Below, piece after piece: positions 59,232-64,000 of a DNA stretch of 64,000 nt. This DNA is from Candidatus Lindowbacteria bacterium RIFCSPLOWO2_12_FULL_62_27 (lineage in GTDB: Bacteria; Lindowbacteria; 2-12-FULL-62-27), in assembly GCA_001784175.1 (NCBI GenBank), contig MFPR01000043.1, positions 62,001 through 126,000 of the forward strand, in the 5' to 3' direction. A program made the position numbers and the translations under genes. The stretch's first letter is position 1, and the number at the start of each line of letters is the position of its first letter. The notes under the pieces were generated by a model. It made no database searches. It saw only the letters and a list, made by a program, of their open reading frames with translations, and was not told the origin of the DNA.

Positions 59232-60815
59232 TCAGTAGATGTTGCTGGCCCGGACGCCGCCCGTATAATCGATGAACACGGTTTTCAGCTCGGTGAAAAA
59301 CTCGATACCTTCCTTGGCCATCTCCCGGTTTCCGCAGCCGCTCTCCTTGATCCCCCCGAACGGCACCTGCGCCTCGCCGCCGATGGTCGGGGAATTCACG
59401 TGGACCATCCCGGCTTCGATCGCGTCGACGTACCGCAGGGCCTTGTTGATGTCCCGCGTGTAAATGGAACTCGACAGGCCGAAGATGACACGGTTGGAAA
59501 CCTCGATGGCCTCCTCGAAACTCCTGACCCGCGTCACTGCCAACACCGGGCCGAAAACCTCCTCCCGGAAAAGCGTGTCGGTTGGCTTGACGTGATCGAA
59601 TACCGTCGGCTCCACAAAGTACCCCTTTTCCAGTCCATCCCGCATCGCCCGGCTGCCGCCGGCCAGAAGCTTGTTGCCCTCGGCCTTCGCCTTCGCGATG
59701 TACTCGAGCACGGTCTGGAGCTGGGACTTGTCAATCAGCGGGCTCATCGTGTTCGACGGGTCGATCCCGGGGCCGGCTTTGAGTTTTTTGACTTCCGGCA
59801 AAAATTTCTCGAGGAACCGGTCCGCGATCGATTCCTCCAGGATCAGCCGGCTGGTGGCCGTGCAGCGCTGGCCGGCGTTGCCGAAGGCGCCCCGCAGGAC
59901 GCCGCCGACGGCGCTGTCGAGATCCGCGTCGGCCAGGATCACGCACGGGTTCTTGCCGCCCATCTCGCAGGTGACTTTCTTGTTCAGTATCCCGCACATC
60001 TCTTCGACCTTCCGGCCCACGCCGGTGGAGCCGGTGAAGGAAACGACGCGGACGGCGGAGTTCGTGATCAACTCGTTGCCGACAATCGAGCCGGCGCCCA
60101 CGATGAAGTTCAGGACGCCTTTCGGAAGGCCCGCCTCCTCGAAACATTTCACCAGCTCCGCCGCGAGCCACGGCGTGAAGCTGGCGGGCTTGAAGACCAC
60201 CGTGTTGCCGGCCACGAGGGCGGGCGCGATTTTCCAGCACGGAATGGCCCACGGGAAATTCCAGGGCGTGATGATCGCCACGACGCCGATCGGCTGGCGG
60301 ATCGTGAAGAGAAAATTGTTGGCGAGTTCCGACGGCGCGGTTTCGCCGTAGTAGCGGAACCCCTCGCCGGCGTAAAATTCCAGAAGATTGTCCCCCTTGG
60401 TGATCTCCCCGCGCGCGTCCGAGAGGATCTTGCCGCCCTCGATCGCCATGATCCGCGCCAGATCCTCCTTGCGCGCCTCGGCGATCTGAAACGCCCGGAG
60501 CACGATCCGAGCCCGGACCATCGGCGGCGTCGCCTTCCACGCCGGAAAGGCCCTCCGGGCCGCCTCGATCGCGGCCTTCGCGTCGCGCAGCGTGGACGCG
60601 GGAGCTTTCGCGACGATGTTCCCGTTCGAGGGGTCCTCGACGTCGATCGTTACGCTGTGCTCGGCCGGCTGCCAGCAGCCGTCAATGTAGTTCTGAACGA
60701 TCGTCATCAGGCCGGAGGTCACCGGTTTCTCCCGACTGCTGGTTTTCGCCGGCGCGGCGCGCCCGCTTCCCTTCCCGCGTTTCGCCTTCTTCCCGCCCCT
60801 CGTGATGGTCGCCAT
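59232..60815 (-). CDS. NAD(P)-dependent aldehyde dehydrogenase family protein
   Basis: IITPWNFPWAIPCWKIAPALVAGNTVVFKP; VVSFTGSTGVGRKV; CEMGGKNPCVILADADLD; GAFGNAGQRCTATSRLI; PFGGIKESGCGNREMAKEGIEFFTELKTVFIDY. Start taken at MATITRGGKK. Confidence 0.93.
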   Translation of the reverse strand: MATITRGGKKAKRGKGSGRAAPAKTSSREKPVTSGLMTIVQNYIDGCWQPAEHSVTIDVEDPSNGNIVAKAPASTLRDAKAAIEAARRAFPAWKATPPMVRARIVLRAFQIAEARKEDLARIMAIEGGKILSDARGEITKGDNLLEFYAGEGFRYYGETAPSELANNFLFTIRQPIGVVAIITPWNFPWAIPCWKIAPALVAGNTVVFKPASFTPWLAAELVKCFEEAGLPKGVLNFIVGAGSIVGNELITNSAVRVVSFTGSTGVGRKVEEMCGILNKKVTCEMGGKNPCVILADADLDSAVGGVLRGAFGNAGQRCTATSRLILEESIADRFLEKFLPEVKKLKAGPGIDPSNTMSPLIDKSQLQTVLEYIAKAKAEGNKLLAGGSRAMRDGLEKGYFVEPTVFDHVKPTDTLFREEVFGPVLAVTRVRSFEEAIEVSNRVIFGLSSSIYTRDINKALRYVDAIEAGMVHVNSPTIGGEAQVPFGGIKESGCGNREMAKEGIEFFTELKTVFIDYTGGVRASNIY

Positions 60816-60965
60816 CGCCCTTGCTCCTTTGTTGTTTGAAATGCACCCACACGCATTCAATCACAATCGGCGCGCGCCCGTCAAGCAAGAGGCCGCAGGT
60901 TGACTCCATCTGCGAAGTATAATTAATAGAAATCAACATGATGGGAATGGACAGCGTGTGCGGCC

Positions 60966-62276
60966 GTGAGTGAGGCCGGCCGGAAGAGTCCGTGGCCGGC
61001 GCGGATCGGCCTGTGTCTGGTGTCGGCGGGAGCGGCCGTCTGGATGTTTGTGTTCGCGCTGGAGTGGTTTCATGTCGGCGCGATGGGGTTCGGGCCGCAG
61101 CAACTGATTCTGGCCGTCGGCGGGACGTTGCTGATGGTCGGCGGCGTGCTGCTCTGGATCAGCGTGCGCGTGTTTTACGTGAGTCTCAAGATTGCGGTGA
61201 CCCTCCTGTCGCTCTGGGGTGTTTTCCATCTGGTGACGGGGCTGGGCAGCCTGGAAGTCGTGATGGAGTCGCTGTTGAAAGCGGCCGGCGTGCATGAGCG
61301 GGTTCCGCCCGGACAGTTCGTGTTCCGGCGGATGGCCAACGTGTTCGCGCAGTTTTATCATTTTCCGTACTCATACCAGGTCAAGCCGCGGCCCTACGGG
61401 ATTTATGAGAAGCTGAAACTGAACGATCTCGGGTATCGGATGGAGGAGGACCTCGCGGATTTTCGCGGTCGCCATCCGGACGACCGGGTCATCCTCCTCT
61501 TCGGCGGGTCCGCGGCCTTCGACGTCACGGTGCCGGACTACCGGCAAACCATCGCAGGCCGGATCGAAACGCTGCTCAACGCCGATACGGCCCTCCTCCG
61601 CGGAGAGCGGCGCTTCAAGGTCCTGAACATGGCCGTGCCCGGGTCGATGATGCTGGATGCCATGGTCCACTACGTGGTGTTCGGCGCGCGACTCGCCCCG
61701 GAGATCGTCATCTGCCATGCCGGATTCAATGACCTGTCGGCCGGGCAAATGACCGACACGTATCTGTTGACGAATTATGAAGTCACCTATACCAGCTTTC
61801 ACGAGGAGTGGTCGAAAATCCTGTTTGGCCGGCGGAACTTCCTCTTTGCGCCGTTTTCCCGGCAGACCGAAGTGCACCGGGCGGTCAATCCGCCGGAACA
61901 CGTGGTCGCGGCGTACCGGGACCGGGTTCTGCAGTTTCAGAGGATGGCGCAGGCGGACAGCGCCCTCTTCATATCGGGACTGCAGCCGATGGTGTCGAGC
62001 AAGAAGCGGATGTCGCCGGAGGAGGAACAGCGGGCCCGCCGGGATTACCGGCTGCCGACGCTCGTTTTTTCAGGGGTGCCGGACCTGTACGCGCTGTACC
62101 TGCGAAGCGATCCGCGGCAGTTACCTGCCCACTTTGTCGATTTCCACACGATGTTCCATGCGTACGGCGAGGAAGTCACTCTGTTCGCGGACGTCATGCA
62201 CTACAGCGAAGACGCCTCCCGGATGATCGCGGAGAGTTATCACCGGAAAATATCGGAACTTCTAAAACGACCGTAA
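60966..62276 (+). CDS. Membrane-anchored SGNH/GDSL-hydrolase-like protein
   Basis: N-terminal TM segments; VILLFGGSAAFDVT; VLNMAVPGSMMLDAMVHYVVFGARLAPEIVICHAGFNDL. Confidence 0.75.
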   Translation: MSEAGRKSPWPARIGLCLVSAGAAVWMFVFALEWFHVGAMGFGPQQLILAVGGTLLMVGGVLLWISVRVFYVSLKIAVTLLSLWGVFHLVTGLGSLEVVMESLLKAAGVHERVPPGQFVFRRMANVFAQFYHFPYSYQVKPRPYGIYEKLKLNDLGYRMEEDLADFRGRHPDDRVILLFGGSAAFDVTVPDYRQTIAGRIETLLNADTALLRGERRFKVLNMAVPGSMMLDAMVHYVVFGARLAPEIVICHAGFNDLSAGQMTDTYLLTNYEVTYTSFHEEWSKILFGRRNFLFAPFSRQTEVHRAVNPPEHVVAAYRDRVLQFQRMAQADSALFISGLQPMVSSKKRMSPEEEQRARRDYRLPTLVFSGVPDLYALYLRSDPRQLPAHFVDFHTMFHAYGEEVTLFADVMHYSEDASRMIAESYHRKISELLKRP

Positions 62277-62304
62277 CTGTGATATATACAGGCGCGTTTT
62301 CAGT

Positions 62305-62378
62305 GGGGACGTGGTGCAGCTGGTTAGCACACCGGCCTGTCAAGCCGGAGGTCGCGGGTTCGACCCCCGTCGTCCCCG
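62305..62378 (+). tRNA. tRNA-Asp (anticodon GTC)
   Basis: Acceptor GGGGACG/CGTCCCC, anticodon stem CCGGC-CTGTCAA-GCCGG, T arm CGCGGGTTCGACCCCCG. Confidence 0.93.
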
Positions 62379-63962
62379 TCACACATCCTTGTACGTCTTG
62401 ACGGCGTTCCTTCCGGATTCTTTCGCCACGTACAGCGCGCGGTCGGCGGATTCGATCAGCGAGCGCTTGTCGGTTGCGCTGTCCGGGAAGGTTGCCAGCC
62501 CGATGGAGATGGTGATCCGGACGGACCTTCCGTCAAAATCGAATTCCAATTCCTCGACGGCATTGCGGAGCCGGTCGGCGAAAATCTTGGCGCCTTCGAG
62601 CGGCGTATCGGGGAGGATGATCCCGAATTCCTCGCCGCCGTAGCGGCAGGGCACGTCGATCTTGCCGCGGATCGATTTCTTGATGGCCCCCGCCACCGCC
62701 CTGAGCACGATGTCTCCCTGCTGGTGGCCGAACGTGTCATTGACGCGCTTGAAATGGTCGAGGTCGGACATGACCAGCGTGAAGTTTCCATTCATCCGCT
62801 GGGTCCGGTCGATCTGGCGGTTCATTTCCTGCTGGAAATAGCGGTGGTTGTAAAGGCCGGTCATCGCGTCGGTCACGGCGCGGTACTGAAACTCCAGTTT
62901 CGACAGCGTCGCCTCGAGCTGGTTGGAGACGCCGTTCAACAGCCGCTCGTCGATCTCGTCGATGACCGCGTCTGCCGGCCGGACCATCCAGATGCCTCCC
63001 GTGACCTCGTTCTCGGAAAAGAAGGGGAAACAGAGCCGGTTCGACTCCGCGAGCGGTTTGGGATGCTCGCCCGATTCGGGCGGCGGCGAGGCGCGGAGCT
63101 TCCGGAGATAAAACAGCGCGATTTCGTCCGGCTCGCCCGCCACCATTTCCTCGGCGCCGACCCCGTGAAACACGAGGGCGCCGGTCGTTCCTGAAATGCT
63201 CCGGGCCAGCCGCGCAAGGACGGCGGTCAGGACTTCCTGTGGGCCCGCCTGCTCGTTCAGGATTGTCGCGATTTCCTGGAGAATCCCGAGATTGTCCGTC
63301 ATCCGGTTGAACGCGCCCGCCAAAATCCCCGTCTCGTCGCGGCTCTCGACCCTGATCCGGTGCTGAAACTCGCCGCCGGCGATTTTTAGAATGCCGGACA
63401 TGACGGTCCGAAGAGGCTTGAGGACCGTGTCGGAGATGATGAAGGCCAAGAGAAGAGAAAAGGCGATCGACACGGCCATGAGGCCCAGCATGAGATCGCG
63501 CGTCTGGACCAGCCGGTCCTGCATGAATTTCAACGAGAGGCCCACCCGGACGGTCCCGAGCAGTTTCTCGACGCCTCGGATCTGGACCGGCTCGAAAAAT
63601 ACGTACAGCTTCGTATCGTCCAGCGTGCGGCGCCGGTCGGTGAAAATGTCCTGGGTGGCGCGGACCCAGCGGTCGTCGCCGACGATGGCGACGATTTCGT
63701 TGCGCGGGGTGGTGAGGTCGTTGACGGCGATGAAGAGAATCCGGCTGTCCTTTTGCTGGATGCTGTTGGCAATTTCTCGGATCTCGAAATACTGGGACTG
63801 CGCCAGAAGTTCGGCGATGTGGTCGGCGAGACTGGAGGCGATGAATCGCCCGGAGGCGGCGAGGCTCGACTCGATGACCGCCTCCTGCTGCCAGAGTGCG
63901 ACCCAGGTGACGCCCGCGGTGACGCCGATCGCGACGATCATCATGGCGATGAAAAGCTTCAT
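62379..63962 (-). CDS. Membrane sensor diguanylate cyclase (HAMP + GGDEF)
   Basis: TM, HAMP (VLKPLRTVMSGILKIAGGEFQHRI), GGDEF domain with DAMTGLYNHRYFQ and PCRYGGEEFGIILPDTPLEGA. Confidence 0.93.
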   Translation of the reverse strand: MKLFIAMMIVAIGVTAGVTWVALWQQEAVIESSLAASGRFIASSLADHIAELLAQSQYFEIREIANSIQQKDSRILFIAVNDLTTPRNEIVAIVGDDRWVRATQDIFTDRRRTLDDTKLYVFFEPVQIRGVEKLLGTVRVGLSLKFMQDRLVQTRDLMLGLMAVSIAFSLLLAFIISDTVLKPLRTVMSGILKIAGGEFQHRIRVESRDETGILAGAFNRMTDNLGILQEIATILNEQAGPQEVLTAVLARLARSISGTTGALVFHGVGAEEMVAGEPDEIALFYLRKLRASPPPESGEHPKPLAESNRLCFPFFSENEVTGGIWMVRPADAVIDEIDERLLNGVSNQLEATLSKLEFQYRAVTDAMTGLYNHRYFQQEMNRQIDRTQRMNGNFTLVMSDLDHFKRVNDTFGHQQGDIVLRAVAGAIKKSIRGKIDVPCRYGGEEFGIILPDTPLEGAKIFADRLRNAVEELEFDFDGRSVRITISIGLATFPDSATDKRSLIESADRALYVAKESGRNAVKTYKDV

Positions 63963-64000
63963 GCGGATCGACAGCCGCAGGATCCTGTCGTGGACCTGCT

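Overview
This is a 64 kb, GC-rich, gene-dense window from a bacterial chromosome. The host looks Gram-negative (HldD, LolA-like and MCE-like proteins), but I cannot assign a taxon. I see no rRNA, CRISPR array, intact prophage or intact IS element. Core blocks are glmU-prs-rplY(ctc)-pth; a CIRCE-controlled hrcA-grpE-dnaK-dnaJ operon; hemW; a minor pseudopilin trio; asnB; deoB; hemB; hldD; an aldehyde dehydrogenase; tRNA-Ala(CGC); tRNA-Asp(GTC); and a GGDEF protein. Accessory content includes several toxin-antitoxin-like modules, a DUF4143 ATPase, an orphan Hsp70-TPR protein and an ORF6N remnant. The parts most worth following up are: (1) a ten-gene, overlapping, minus-strand block (about 23.36-34.88 kb) that joins uvrA, nucleoside salvage genes, a RecJ with a DnaQ-type DEDDh exonuclease inserted in its DHH core, and a bacterial Clp1/Grc3-type polynucleotide kinase with an unknown partner; (2) an operon-like kamA + two tandem ATP-grasp ligases + FG-GAP/zinc-ribbon protein + hemB (51.4-57.6 kb), possibly an undescribed beta-amino-acid/peptide pathway; (3) an HrcA that appears to lack about 100 central residues beside a consensus-perfect CIRCE; (4) a 185-bp direct repeat of an smr gene 3' end flanking a YgiT/DUF4258 module; (5) an intergenic unit at 43.1-43.6 kb with clustered hairpins, a Shine-Dalgarno-preceded 53-aa ORF and a very long hairpin plus T8. 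All family calls come from reading motifs in the translations; no database search was run.
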